Notes under the pieces: generated by a model
Seen by the model: only the letters and a program-made list of their open reading frames with translations
Database searches by the model: none
What the model was told of the DNA's origin: nothing
Shown here: positions 46,731-58,306 of the stretch, piece after piece
How the letters are laid out: every line of letters begins with the position of its first letter
Numbering within the stretch: position 1 is the stretch's first letter
Assembly: GCA_032164245.1 (NCBI GenBank)
Contig: JAVMKO010000003.1
Coordinates: forward strand, 64,922,390 to 64,986,389
Length of the DNA: 64,000 bases
Direction: 5' to 3'
Source: Sternotherus odoratus
Taxonomy: Eukaryota > Chordata > Testudines > Kinosternidae
Translations under genes and position numbers: made by a program

Positions 46731-48370
46731 ATGGCACTTGCCAATTCTTCTGGCTGCTTTCCTCTGCCTACCAACATTAATTCTTCCTTAGCTGGATTGA
46801 GCCTTAGCCAATTAGCCTTCATCTAGACCCTGATCTCCTGCAGACACTGGGTCATCTATTCCTCTGCAGTAGTAAAATCAATTGGACATGAAGCAGAGTG
46901 GTACCAGTATAGTGAAGACATCTTGTACTATCTATCTGGACTAGCCATACCAGCGGCCTCATATACACAGTAAATAAAAGTGGGACATAACAGAACCTTC
47001 CAGTGCTGACATGAGAAGACTTTCATCCAGATGAACAGTTGCCCATGATCAACTTCTGGATTCTCTCGTATAGTAGTGGAGCTAATCTAAAGCAATTAAA
47101 TGCTGTTGACTGTAGACATGTTGGAATCCTAGAATTTTAGGGTTTGAAGGGACCGCATGGATCATTTAGTCTAAACCCCTGCCAAGATACAGGATTTGTT
47201 GTGTCTAAACCATCCAAGACCAAGACTTAGACCTTGTAGTGCTGCTGACCTTCCACCCTGCATTAGGAGCATACATGGTTGCATTATGGATATCTGAAAG
47301 ACTCAAGCCAGGGGAGTAAAGGGAATAAAGGAGGGGAATAAAGGCTTGGAGTTTTTAGCCTCTTGACTTCAGCATCATTTACAGAAAATGAGTTATTTAA
47401 AAAAAATCCAAGACAGAATAAATATTAGATGAAAGTTTTCAGAAACAACCCTATCTTCTCTTTCACATCTGTCACTCTAGGGAAGGGAAGCTTTTACTAT
47501 GTTGATAAAGCAGCATAATTGCAGGATTTGCTCTTCTCCAAGGGCTAAGGTGTGACTTGCTGGGAGAGCAAATTAAGAGGCATTGTTCCACTGCTCCAGG
47601 AGCAACCTGGGCAGAAGATTGTGATTCAAGAGTATCACAGTCTCCAGCTCAGTACCTTTACTGCTCTGGGGGAGGGAAAGGAGGAGGAAGAAGTAAACTC
47701 TGCCAAGTATAGACACATCACAGTATGTTACCCAGTGCAGCTGTGCTGGCTCCATCCCTTCTTGCCCTGCCAAGGAAGGGGACATAACCACTCTGTGAAA
47801 CTCTTTCCCTTCTTCCTGCACAGGGGGATAAGAGGGTGCCTTGCACTGCCCTGCTAGCCAGGTTCTAAGGATGCCCCAAAGCATCTCATGTTACAGGAAA
47901 CATCTATTTTTATAATGTAGCTAACCAAGGATTTCAATTTTTTAAAATGTCTCATTTCTCCATTAGTGGGGCACTGTGAAATGAAATTTTTGTAAGTCCT
48001 CTTGGTTCCGAATTTTGAAATCAAGATAGTGGTATGGGTGTACATGTCGGCAAAATTGGGCCTGTTGTGTTTTATATTCTGTCATATTCAAAACTGAGTT
48101 ACTTACTTTGTTGAGTTCTTAGTTTTACTTTGTGATCCTGTCCACAAATGACATACCATCATCTCCTCTAGGGCCAAACTCTGTTCCTGTTAATAGTCCC
48201 ACTTCTTGATGAGACTACTTGTAGGAGTGAGGTGAGCAGAATGTGAAGTACCTGATGAACCCAAAAAGCCCTGTGCAGGGTTGGGCTGTGTACACAGAGA
48301 TTACATCACAGGACAAGGGGATAATATTTCTTCTCTGGTATGCCTTCCCACCCTCCCCCCACTGAATACT
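46731..48370. other. Intron with CR1-like scrap
   Basis: A CR1-like 3' end in minus orientation lies at about 47110-47250 (aattttagggtttgaaggga ... ctaaacccctgccaagatac). The rest is unassigned; ORFs at 47552-47884 lack family features. Confidence 0.45.
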
Positions 48371-48372
48371 GC

Positions 48373-48615
48373 ATTCAGTTGTAGGCATCTCATTACCAGG
48401 AAGACACTGATGACTTGGAAGAAGTTCAAAGAAGAGCAACCAAAAATAAATAAACAAAACAAAGAGGGGCTGATGGGACTGCTTTTGAGAAAACATTAGA
48501 AGACTTAAATAAAAGTCACTGGCTTGGCTAAAAAAACTGAATGAAATCTACAAATATCTGAGGGATGTAAATGCTATTTGGGACAAAAATTACTTTAGGG
48601 GGCTGTATAAGGAGG
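48373..48615 (+). mobile_element. CR1 LINE fragment
   Basis: The sequence gcattcagttgtaggcatct, then accaggaagacactgatgac and gttcaaagaagagcaacc is the CR1 ORF2 C-terminal coding region (YQEDTDDLEEVQRRA-like), degraded. Confidence 0.65.
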
Positions 48616-48621
48616 TATATA

Positions 48622-48885
48622 TAAAGGTATGTCTATGCTACAAGCACTACAGTGACAGAGCTGCAGCTACATTTCTGTAGTGTAAATGCTATAACTACAG
48701 AAGGAGTGTTTGTCGTAAATCTACCCTCTCAAGAGGTGGAAGCTAAGTTAACAGAATTCTTCCATCAATTTAGCAGTGTCTACGTGGAGGCTTAGGTTGA
48801 TTTAAATACACATCTGAGACATGTAGTTTTCACATCCTAGGGTGACCTAGATAGGTCAACCTAAGTTTTAGATGTAGATCAGGCA
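48622..48885. repeat. MITE, 'GTATGTCTATGCTACAAGC' type
   Basis: It is of the same kind as 26958-27165 and 53142-53405. It lies only 80 bp before the branch-point region of exon 2. Termini are imperfect. Confidence 0.5.
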
Positions 48886-48966
48886 TAAGAATTTAGCAGA
48901 GGAAGCATATCCTGGACTTTATGTTATTAGCATTTATTAAATACTCAATGTTTTCTCTCCTTTCAG

Positions 48967-49105
48967 ATACTCTGACATACCAGATAGACACTATGTTGCT
49001 CAAGAAAACCAGTTGTCTTCAATACCATGTCCAGATCCTCAGTTTTCTCAAACTCCCTCAGCAATTTCAATATCTATCACTTCATTAACAACAATGTCAA
49101 GAAAG
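48967..49105 (+). CDS. Second coding exon of the same gene (139 nt)
   Basis: A polypyrimidine tract and AG (ttctctcctttcag) precede 48967, and a consensus donor AAG|GTAAGA follows 49105. Exon 1 leaves 2 nt (AG); the first base here completes AGA (Arg), after which 46 codons are open and end in phase 0. The peptide contains YSDIPDRHYVAQENQ, then Ser/Thr/Pro-rich sequence ending TTMSRK. It continues the disordered character of exon 1. Both splice signals and the phase agree, which is why I accept it. The next exon must lie beyond 64000. The gene identity is unknown to me. Confidence 0.6.
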
Positions 49106-49925
49106 GTAAGAGGGAATCCAAAATTTAATTAGAGGATCTGACAATTTTGAAAAAGAAGGAATATAACATTTAATGTATTCTTAACTTTATTATAAAAAAA
49201 GTGTTTGTGAACTCTTGCAAGATAGCAAATGAGTATTATGCATTGTAATAATCTGGGAATAAATTCTTCTGGGGTTGTGTGTGAAATGGCTTGAGGAGAT
49301 CTTCCACAGAGAGACACAGACCATATGACTTTTTTCCCTTTTTGTTTGTATTTTCATGAAATATGTATAAGCCAACAAATAACATAGTATAGTTAAGTGA
49401 CACCCTCACCTACGCTAATGCATTAACTAACTAAAAAGCACTGCTTCCTGCCAAAAGGTAAAGTTTTTCCAGGGAAGGAAAGTAGACAGTGTGTTTGCTT
49501 TTTCATGTTCGTTTTCTCCAGTAGTGTTACTCATCTGTTTGTCATAAGTTTTATTGTATGCCAGCAAACTGGTGGAAAGAAAGATGCTAATTATTTCTGT
49601 CTAGTGTGAGAACTATGTTTCAACTATTAGATTACAAGTCAAGGTTGTGTAATGCCTTTCTTGTCATAACTTATTTTAAAACTATCTGGCTCAGCAGAGA
49701 AACTAACTTTCCCATAAACAGAAATAAACAGCAGACTATTAGTTGAAGAAAGGAGAATTTTCCTAATTGCAGTATTAATATGTATCTAATATTCATAGTG
49801 TGTTTTTTAAAGGCCAGAAACAGCTATTTTGATCATCTAGTTTGACCACTGGCATAATAGTAGGCCATAAGAATTCACCCAGTAATTTCTTCACGAAGCC
49901 CGTAACTTGTGTTTGAGCTGTAGCA
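49106..49925. other. Intron 2 start with CR1-like scrap
   Basis: A CR1-like 3' end in minus orientation lies at about 49805-49925 (aaggccagaaacagctattt, then gatcatctagtttgaccact). Nothing else is recognised. Confidence 0.45.
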
Positions 49926-49930
49926 TATTA

Positions 49931-50203
49931 TTTACATCCAGTTATGACTTACACTGCAAATGATGGAAAACCCAAAATATCCCATGTTTATTCAACAGGC
50001 TATTTCTGTATATGTTTCTGTGGAAACATACAGATAAGATACAGAATTCTGCTCAGCACCATTTTGAAGCAGCAAAACCATACATTATCATCGGGATAAA
50101 ATCAATATTGCTCAAGGAGCCATCTTGAGACTTTACTTTGGAGTAGAACAAAATGTCTCTACTTGTGACTTCATTTGCAGTGTAAGTCATAACTGGATGT
50201 AAA
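49931..50203. mobile_element. Element with perfect 33-bp terminal inverted repeats
   Basis: The 33 bases at 49931-49963 (beginning tttacatccagttatgactt) are the exact reverse complement of 50171-50203. The 207-bp spacer has a smaller palindrome (atgtttctgtggaaacat). Size and form suggest a MITE, but no target duplication is clear and I do not recognise the family. Confidence 0.7.
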
Positions 50204-52425
50204 TATGCATCACTGTCTTTGAGAGATTTTAGTGTACTAACTTCATAGAAAACAACTACTGTGAAATTAAATACCAGGTTGCTTTCTTGCAGGATGAGTG
50301 ATAAAGTTTTACTATTTAATAAGCATTTGTTAACGTATTTACAAGGTTTGATATTTTGTTCCCTTTTTGGAACACCGCTGTACCTAGATTGAAAACTGCC
50401 AAGTCAGTTGTTAATGCCTGGCTGGATATCAGTTAAAATGTTGGGGTTTCATTCTTCATATGGAACCCAATCCTGTATTTAACAAAACAAAAAAGACCTT
50501 ACAACTGAAACACCCTAAAAAGTTACAAAGCAGGTCAAATCATCTTACCTTTTAACTGTTACATAACAAAATGGAAACATGCTAGAGCAAAGTTATGATT
50601 GTAATTTAAATTACAAAAGTCAAGAAATTGAATTTTATTTTTTTGGCAGGAATCAGTCAACTCCCATGCATGTACGTTCGTAACAGTTTTGTATCATTGA
50701 GGTTGTTCTTCAAATGTCATTAATATACTTATGGCGGTGTTTGTGATTCAGATTTCAGTTACAATAGTACAATTATTCCGGAATAATACTATTGAAATTA
50801 ACGGAGTCAAACAAGAGGAAAATTAGTGGGAGATTAGAATCATATTAATATAAGCTATGGTTATGTGAACCATAACCAGAATTTTTCTCTTCTACACTGA
50901 GTTGTTAACCACAATGCTGGTGTAACCGTTTGTCAATGATTTTCCTTTAAAAAAAATCTCAAAACAATTAAACAAGTGATTGCATATAAAATAAGTACAC
51001 CAGCCTCCTTGATTCCTAGAACAAAGATCTCACTTGTCCTGGCACATGGAAAAGGAGCCAAACAGGCAAGTGGCAAAGAGCAAGTTCATCAGTCAATATC
51101 ATACTATTGTTTTTTGGGCTCCAGTTGAACCCTGAGAACAGAGTGATAGAGATATCTTTACCCGTTAAACTTACCTCCCGCCTCTGGTTTTTGCCATGGT
51201 TGTTAGCAAAGCCAAAGACTTTATCAAAATCAACAAACAGTAATACACAATAAATTGAAATTTAAGCCAGCAACTTAATAGGGCTTAGAATAAATTTGAA
51301 TACACAAAGCACATCAGGATATACTTCTCTTTATTTGGGAAAGTATTTCCTTGATTCAAAGGGAAGGTTATTTGAATAATCTGTTGGCTAGTTCATAAAT
51401 AAAAAGAATAATTCATCAGAAAATCTAATATTTGTTCTTTTCATGTTGCCAACTTGTACTGAAGAAAGTGTCAGTTGTGTAATTCTGTACAAGCAAAAGG
51501 CAAGGGCAAGGTGTCTGAAAATGGATTATGTATAATACACAGAGTAGATCCCTACTAATTCATGTGGGTAACTAGGAGATCTATTGAAAATTAATGTGCA
51601 AACTAGCAAAATAACCTCTCCAAGAATAACGCATCATAGAATGTCTTTTTTCATTCAGTTTGTTGGTTCTACTTTAGGTTTATTATATTATGTATTAAGT
51701 GTTTTATAAAATTAATGAAGTTTTAGAGACATCAGAATATGACACTTCAGAATAACACTAATCTTTGCTTAGATATAGGGTGGTTGGATTTTTGCTATTT
51801 TTGTGCAAACAGTAAAGTGTGTGGATGAGGAAAATCCTACTGAATAACAAATTTTGATAAATAGCAACATTCATTTCTAGCGGTCTGTCCTAGAAACTAT
51901 TACAGGAGTCTGAAAGTGAAGCTGGGCTTTTTCCTTTCCATGCATCATCAGTAATAAAGATTCTTCAGAACAAATTCTGCGCTTTAGTACCTCTGTGAAA
52001 CCCTGTTTTGCTCAGTGGACTTGCACAGGAGTAGCTATTTGATTTTAGTGAGATTACCAAGATCTAGTGAGGGCAGAATTTGTCCCAGCTCACAAGCATT
52101 TGAAGTAGAATCTGAATTTTTTTTAGACCCTTGACCATACACGCTGGAAAAAGCTATTCTGCATTTGAATTAAGCTAAGTTAAGTTGAACTAGCATGATT
52201 GGAGACCTAGTGCTCATGTAGACAAACCTTTAAGATTGCATAAGATGATCATCTTGTAGCCGATGCTACATGAAATTTACCATTTTGATATCTTCTATTC
52301 TAAGTTAACAGGAACTGTGTACTTCATTGTGAATGAAATAGAGTAGGAAAGAACTCCCGGAATATTTGATTCACTCATCTCAGTCCTTATGAATAAACCC
52401 CCTCACTCACTTGCTTATTTTCACC
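50204..52425. other. Intron, mostly unique
   Basis: An old retroposon-like stretch (tgctcagtggacttgcacag, 51985-52095) is possible. No exon is seen. Confidence 0.4.
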
Positions 52426-52915
52426 GGGCTGGCTCAAGGGGCTGGGTTGTAGGAAGGGGGAGAGGGCTTCAGCGGGGGGTGGGGGCAGGTTGGGGCCAGA
52501 AATGAGGAGTTCAGAGTGCAGGAGGGGACTCCAGGCTGAAGCAGTCGGTTGGGATGCGAGAGGGGGTGAGGGCTCTGGCTGGGGTGCGAGCTTAGATGTA
52601 GAGCCAGGGATGAGAGATTTGGGATGCAGGAGGTTGCTCCAGGCTCGGACTGAAGGGTTCGGAATGTGGGGGGAGGGGGCACAGAGGCTCAGGGCTTCCC
52701 TCTGCGGTGGGGCAAGTTAGCGATTTTTTGGCTCCAGACCTGTGGAGCAGGGACTGTGGAGACTCAGGGCTTCCCCCCCCGCCCCCCCCGCCCCCCCCCC
52801 CGCAGTGGGACGAGCCAGCGCGTGTGTGTGGCTCCTGTCTCACAGGTGGCACTGATGGCCAGATGAAATTAACCACGAGGCCAGATCCCGCCCGCGTGCC
52901 CTAGGTTCCTCACCC
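52426..52915. repeat. GC-rich repeat with poly-C tracts
   Basis: It has degenerate repeats around cagagtgcaggaggggactc and a C/G run at 52769-52802. It is probably the interior of a non-autonomous transposon or LTR. ORFs are compositional. Confidence 0.45.
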
Positions 52916-53141
52916 TTGCTTACGTGTAGGAGCCAGAGGGGACATGTCTATTTCCTGGGACCCCCGGTGTGGCGATGCCAACCAGACAGTGAACGGCTCA
53001 GGCAGCAGTGCTGGATCCTGTTTCAACTGGGTGCTCTGGCTCAAAACTGGACACCTGGTTACCTTAGCACCTGGTCATATCAGCCTCAATGTCTTAAGCC
53101 TCAAGCCACAAATTGTCCCCTTTGTGTTAAGTGCCACCTAA

Positions 53142-53405
53142 GGCTGGTCTACTTAGATTGGTACAGTATAGCTACATTTTTTCATGTGTGAAAAATCCAT
53201 ACCCCACAGCGACATGGTTAAGCTGACCATGTGTAGACAGTGCTAGATCAATGGAACAATTCTTCCACCAACCTAGCTACCGCCTCTCAGGATTACCTAC
53301 GCCAACAGGAGAACCTCCTGTTGGTGTAGGCATGGTCTACACTGAAGTGCTGCAGTGGTGCAACTTCGGCAGTACAGCTGTAGCATTTCAAGTGTAAACA
53401 AGCCC
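53142..53405. repeat. MITE, 'GGCTGGTCTACTTAG' type
   Basis: It has a start aaggctggtctacttaga and an internal palindrome aggagaacctcctgttggtg beside acgccaacagg. It matches the pattern at 26958 and 48622. Confidence 0.5.
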
Positions 53406-54095
53406 TCAGACACTTGGCCAGATGTCTGTTCAAAGCTCTCTGTGGCTTCTCTGTCTGGATAAGAGAGTTCCCACACCTACCTTCCATGGAAAGGGAACCA
53501 CTACCTTTAACTCAAAGGCTCAATATCAGACTGATGAATATTTAACTAAGGTAACTGGGTGGAGTACAATTAGCACTTGAGCTGGGTGCGGCTGCATAAG
53601 CTAGTCCATTCAATGTCAGATTCTTATTAGAATAAAATGTCACATTACTACGTTTGTCATATGTTACTACTAAGGCTAAATCTGCAATGGTGTAGCTCCT
53701 GAGTTTTTTACCCTCACTTTCTCCAAATGAGATATCAGGATTTTCTTGCCATGTTAGGTTCCCTCCTCTGCTTCCTCAGTTTCATTTCTGCCTCACTCAG
53801 AGCAATATACAGGAAGACAACCAACCTAACCACATCTGGGCACTTACTTGTCTCCACATCAGACTTTTGTCAAGAAACATCAAAAGCCAAAGCATGGAGG
53901 AACCCAAACCACCTCAACGGTACATCTTGCAGTAGTGCTTTAAGCTGTGGGGAACTTTCAGTACCACTACTAAATGAGACAGGTTCTGAAACTGTGCTAG
54001 ATGAAACCAGATTCACAGGGTGGGGCAGATGCTCTTTTAAGCAGTTTCTGACCAGAAGTGTAGTCAAGAGTCAACTATAGTGAACACTGGATGAT
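53406..54095. other. Intron, nothing recognised
   Basis: A 117-codon frame at 53727-54080 lacks splice sites and known motifs, so I do not call it a gene. Confidence 0.35.
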
Positions 54096-54260
54096 CCAGG
54101 TGCCTAAAGGTGCACTCAAAAATAAGACAGTTGCCGAGAAGTTAAATAAATTCTTTGCATTGGTCTCCCCTGCAGAAGATGTGAGGGAGATCCCCAAACT
54201 GAGACATTCTTTTTAGGTGACAAATCTGAGGAACAGTCCCAGATTGAGGTGTCAGTGTAA
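54096..54260 (+). mobile_element. CR1 LINE fragment
   Basis: The sequence gaagttaaataaattctttg, then aagatgtgagggagatcccc and agattgaggtgtcagtg matches the order in the CR1 at 32830-32965. It is short and out of frame. Confidence 0.75.
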
Positions 54261-54408
54261 CACCCACAGACCCCGGTCACTAGTGGGCAGGATTGAACAT
54301 GAAGCTTAGTGCATGAGCCTCTACTGCATGAGCTAAAAGCCACATGACCCTTAGCTAAGGCTGTAGAGCAGACCCATTAATCTCTCAGTGGTCTCGGTGC
54401 CACTAGAG

Positions 54409-55143
54409 CAGGGGTCGGCATCCTATGGCACACATGCCGACAGTGGCACGTGAGCCAATTTCCCCTGGCACGCGGCGGAGAACTCAGCCCGCCGCTGCTT
54501 TGGGGTTTCCCTGGATGGCCCCTTGCGAGCCGGGGTCCCACCGCCTGCCCCACTCAGCTCCTGCTGCGAGCCTGGGTGTTTGGAACTCAGGCTGGCAGCA
54601 GGGCTGAGACCCCGGCTGGCAAGGGGCCAGCGGGGGAAACCCCAGAGTAGCAGCCAGCTAAGCACTTAGCCCGCTGCCTCTTTGGGGTTTCCCCTGCTGG
54701 CCTCTTGCCAGCTGGGGTCCCACCGCTTGCCTTACTCAGTTCCCGCTGCCAGCTTTGGTTCCCTATACCCAGGCTAGCAGCGGGAGCTGACTGGGGCAGG
54801 CAGCGGGACCTCAGCTGGCAGGAGCCTGCAGGGGAAACCCCAAAGCAGGGGTGGTCCGAGCCGCTCAGCCTGCCCCCGCTCTTGGGTTCCCCCTGCTTGC
54901 CCCTTGCCAGCCAGGGTCCCCGCCTGCCCCACTCAGCGCCTTCACCCACGCTAGCAGCAAGCTGAGACCCCAGCTGGCAGTAGCCTGCGGGGAAAACCCC
55001 AAAGCAGGGCGGACTGATCTCCTCAGCCCCTCCCCTTCTGCTTGAAGCCCCACCCCATCCGAAGCCCCGCCCCTTTACTGGCAAGTGAAGCCCTGAGGAA
55101 ATGAAGACTCAGCACGCCACCTCTGAAAGGTTGCCGACCCCTG
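54409..55143. mobile_element. hAT MITE, 735 bp, 8-bp TSD (one mismatch)
   Basis: TIRs CAGGGGTCGGCA and TTGCCGACCCCTG. Flanks CACTAGAG (54401-54408) and CATTAGAG (55144-55151) are an 8-bp duplication with one change. The interior repeats a ~170-bp block with TTTGGGGTTTCCC and GGGGAAACCCCA four to five times. ORFs are compositional. Confidence 0.88.
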
Positions 55144-55205
55144 CATTAGAGGGAACAAAATACCACACCCAGTAGGTATGTGGGTTACATCAGTATAGGA
55201 CAGGA

Positions 55206-55390
55206 CAGGGGTGGGTAAATTACAACCTGCGGGACAGTCCTGCCTGGCTCTTGAGCTCCTGGCCGGGGAGGCTAGCCCCTCCCCTTTCCCCTGCTATCCC
55301 CTCCCCTTTCCCCTGCTATCCCCTCTCCCTTATAGCTACGCCGCCGCATGAGCAGTGCTCTGGGTGGCGGGGCTGCACTCTCCCTTTGAA
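55206..55390 (+). mobile_element. hAT MITE fragment (family of 33389-34066)
   Basis: It starts CAGGGGTGGGTAAATTAC and follows the 33389 element (tcctgcctggctcttgagct, ccggggaggctagcccctcc). The right part is deleted. A ctatcccctcccctttcccc tandem duplication is inside. Confidence 0.7.
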
Positions 55391-55909
55391 GGACCATCTG
55401 AGTGCAGGTTTCCTCCCTGCTTCATCAGGCTTCTATAGTAGCTTACCTCATCTTCAGCTGGGGAAAATGGCTGAGAACCCCAAATAGATCAAATCTTGTC
55501 TGTATTTTTTTTATTTAGTTTATTGTGGTTTAAAAACACCCAAAAACATGACATTTATAATGGTTTCTTTACCAAAATGTTGTTTATTTGTCCTATCTGC
55601 ACAATTTGTTTCTTATTTTAGGATGGATTGATGCCATGGTTTCAGGGAAGGAGAGATGTTTTATTTTTTTTTAAAAAAGCACTGAAATATCTAGTTTGTA
55701 ATCATGAAAAAAACATTTCAATTAACACTCCAAGTCATCAGAGGTGGTTGGGGGTATGGGAAAAGAAGGCCTATTTTAGTCTTACTGACCATGACAGTAC
55801 TTCTAAAACAGCTGACAAAGGATTTATAGTCCACTCAGTCAGTTCTTAAAGTCTTCTTAAGGATTTTTAAAGGATGCTTAGTATCAAATCATGTTATAGC
55901 AAATTATCC

Positions 55910-56112
55910 CAATGCAAACAAAAGATAGGAAGAATAGTACGGATCTCTTTAAGGATGTTAAAATAAAAAAAGAATTCCACAAATTGAGTACAGAAGAAGA
56001 GCACAGGCACGTAGGAGCAAAATCAGAAAGGCTAAGACATAAAATGAGTTACGCCTAGCAAGGGATATAAAAGGCAATAAGGAGAGGTTCTATAAATACA
56101 TTGGGAGTGTAG
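55910..56112 (+). mobile_element. CR1-like LINE fragment
   Basis: The sequence agcaaaatcagaaaggctaa, then gacataaaatgagttacgcc and ataaaaggcaataaggag is typical of a second CR1 subfamily upstream of the RT domain (...KAKH..YKRI..FYKYIG). It is truncated at the LTR-like sequence that follows. Confidence 0.6.
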
Positions 56113-56691
56113 GGCCATTGTGGCTGGCCCTCCATCTGTCTGGGTAGGAGATTACAACCTCTTGCTACAAAGTGGGCACATTTCATGGGAAATTAGCACT
56201 GAGGCTTCCACCACTTGGCAGGCTAGAGAAGTTAGTAGCCTCAAAGCCAAGACCCTTGGACAGGGCAGGGCACCAAACAGTAGAGGGCTCTGGCCTGTAG
56301 TCAGGATAGAGAGGTAAAGTCTATGAGCCCTGGCCCTCAAGCAGAGCAGAGCAGCAAACACTCTGGAGGACCACTGACAAATGTACTCTTGACCTAGAGT
56401 GGGGAGCCTGCCACCCCTAGGTGGGATGGTAGAGGGACCTGGGCCCACCTGACTCCACTGGGTCCCAGCGGAGAGCCCTAACAGTGGCAGAATTGTCCAC
56501 CATTGGGTCAGCAGGGAATCCAGCTGCAACAGGCTGGCTGGCTTCCAGCAACACAGCCAAACTATATTTGGCTTCCATGCTCCACCTCCTACACTCCCAT
56601 TCTGGGGGCTTTCCTGTGTCCCAGGTTCCTCATTCGTCTTGCTGGAGTAAACCACGAAAGGCAGCCACAACAGCCCCTTAGCATCTCCAGC

Positions 56692-57148
56692 CATAGGAGC
56701 CGAGTTCTACTCATGCCCATGGGTGCTCAACCCCACTCTGCCCCGGCCCCACCCTGACTCCACCCCTGCCCTGTCCCCTCCCGCCCCCATTCCAACCCCT
56801 TCCTCAAAGTCCCTGGTACAACTCCACCCCCTCCCTTCTCCTATTCTGACTCCTTCCCCAAATCCCTGCCCCAGCCTCACCTCTTCCCTGCCTCCACCCC
56901 TAAGCATGCCACGTCCCTGCTTCTCCTCCTTCCCTCCCTCCCGGAGCTTGTTATGCTGCCAAATAGCTGTTTGGCGTGGCAAGCACTGGGAGACAGGCAG
57001 AGGAGTGGGGACATGGCGCACTCAGGGGAGGAGGCGGAGGCGAAGTGGGGCAGGGAGGGGAGCTTGGCTGCCAGTAGTTTCAGAACACCCACTAACTTTT
57101 CCCCATCAGTGATCCAGCCCCAGAGCACCCATGGAGTTGGCGCCTATG
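56692..57148. mobile_element. hAT MITE, 457 bp, 8-bp TSD (one mismatch)
   Basis: Ends CATAGGAGCCGAG and the reverse complement of GGAGTTGGCGCCTATG are TIRs, followed inward by TGGGTGCTC on both sides. Flanks TCTCCAGC (56684-56691) and TCTCCGGC (57149-57156) differ at one base. The interior is C-rich. Confidence 0.85.
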
Positions 57149-57790
57149 TCTCCGGCGACTGGCAGCTCCTCCTGGTCTCGGTACTATAGTGATCACCGTC
57201 GTGTCTGAGCTCCAGCAGCAGGTGGGAGACATTCTTCTCCTCAGGTGGCTCTTCTCCAACTGATCTGGAGGACCGCCCTTTTGTATTTCCCATTCCTGTC
57301 CCACCTGCAGTTTCCCCTCAATTTCCTCAGCTCATAGTCAGCCGCTGCTCTTGGTCAAGCAGGTCTTTGGTGACTCAGCCCATGTGCAAAACAAACAAAC
57401 CCCTTCTGAGGTACACAATCCAAACAGTCTCAATGTCCTCCAGCCCTCAATGGGTTCAGTCTTCTAAAACAGTCCAACAGGGCCCAGCCCGGTACCCTCG
57501 TTTGGTCCAGTCAGGTTGCAAGGCTCCTACTCTGGACTTGATCAAGGCCTTATTCCCAGGGACTCCTTGACTCTACTTGAGTCCTCAGTGACACCAGCCT
57601 TCCTGCTGAGCCACCTCTCTTGGAGTCAGTTCGCTGACCACAGCTCCTCACCGAGTCAGTCCCAGTGCAGACCCCTTCCCTAGGCTAGGTGCCACAGTTC
57701 TCATTCCCTTCCTTAGGGCATAGCCACTTCCTACCAGTGGTTGTGGTGGAAGGAGCCAGTCCCACTAACTGCTCCAGGGAACCTTTAAGT

Positions 57791-58306
57791 CAGGGGTCTC
57801 AAACTCAAATGCCCATGAGGGCCGCATGAGGACTAGTGCACTGGCCCGAGGGCCGCACCACTGACACACACACACACCCTCGCTGCCCCGGCTCTGACCC
57901 CACTCCACCCCTTCCATGAGGACTAGTGCACTGGCCGAGGGCCGCACCACTGACACACACCCTGCCCTCGCTGCCCCGGCTCTGCCCCCACTCCACCCCT
58001 TCCAAGAGGTCCCACCCCTGCCCCACCTCCTCCTCTGAGCACGCAGCTCCCCATTCCCTCCTGGAAAGCACTAGGCACCACCAACAGCTGTTTGGCAAAC
58101 AAAGCAAGAGCAATATAGGAAGTCCAGAGCTAGAAACACGCGCGGCCCAGCCAGGCAGCAGAGAGGCCTCCACTTCTGGCCCCTCCATCCTGCAAACTGC
58201 TATGGGGGGACCGGGGGGGAGGGGGGGCGCCAGGAAGCTTGGCGGGCCGCAGGGAAGGGCTTTGCGGGCCACATGTGGCCCCCGGGCCGCATGTTTGAGA
58301 CCCCTG
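57791..58306 (+). mobile_element. hAT MITE copy 4, 516 bp, TSD CTTTAAGT
   Basis: TIRs are intact and a perfect 8-bp duplication CTTTAAGT (57783-57790, 58307-58314) flanks it. The sequence reads as identical to copy 1 (21506-22021) across all 516 bp, including G runs and CA tracts, although the flanks are unrelated. It has the two-block interior. Confidence 0.93.

Noticed and set aside
53727..54080. 117-codon plus-strand frame
   Set aside because: No splice signals in phase with the host gene and no recognisable motifs; length is within chance.
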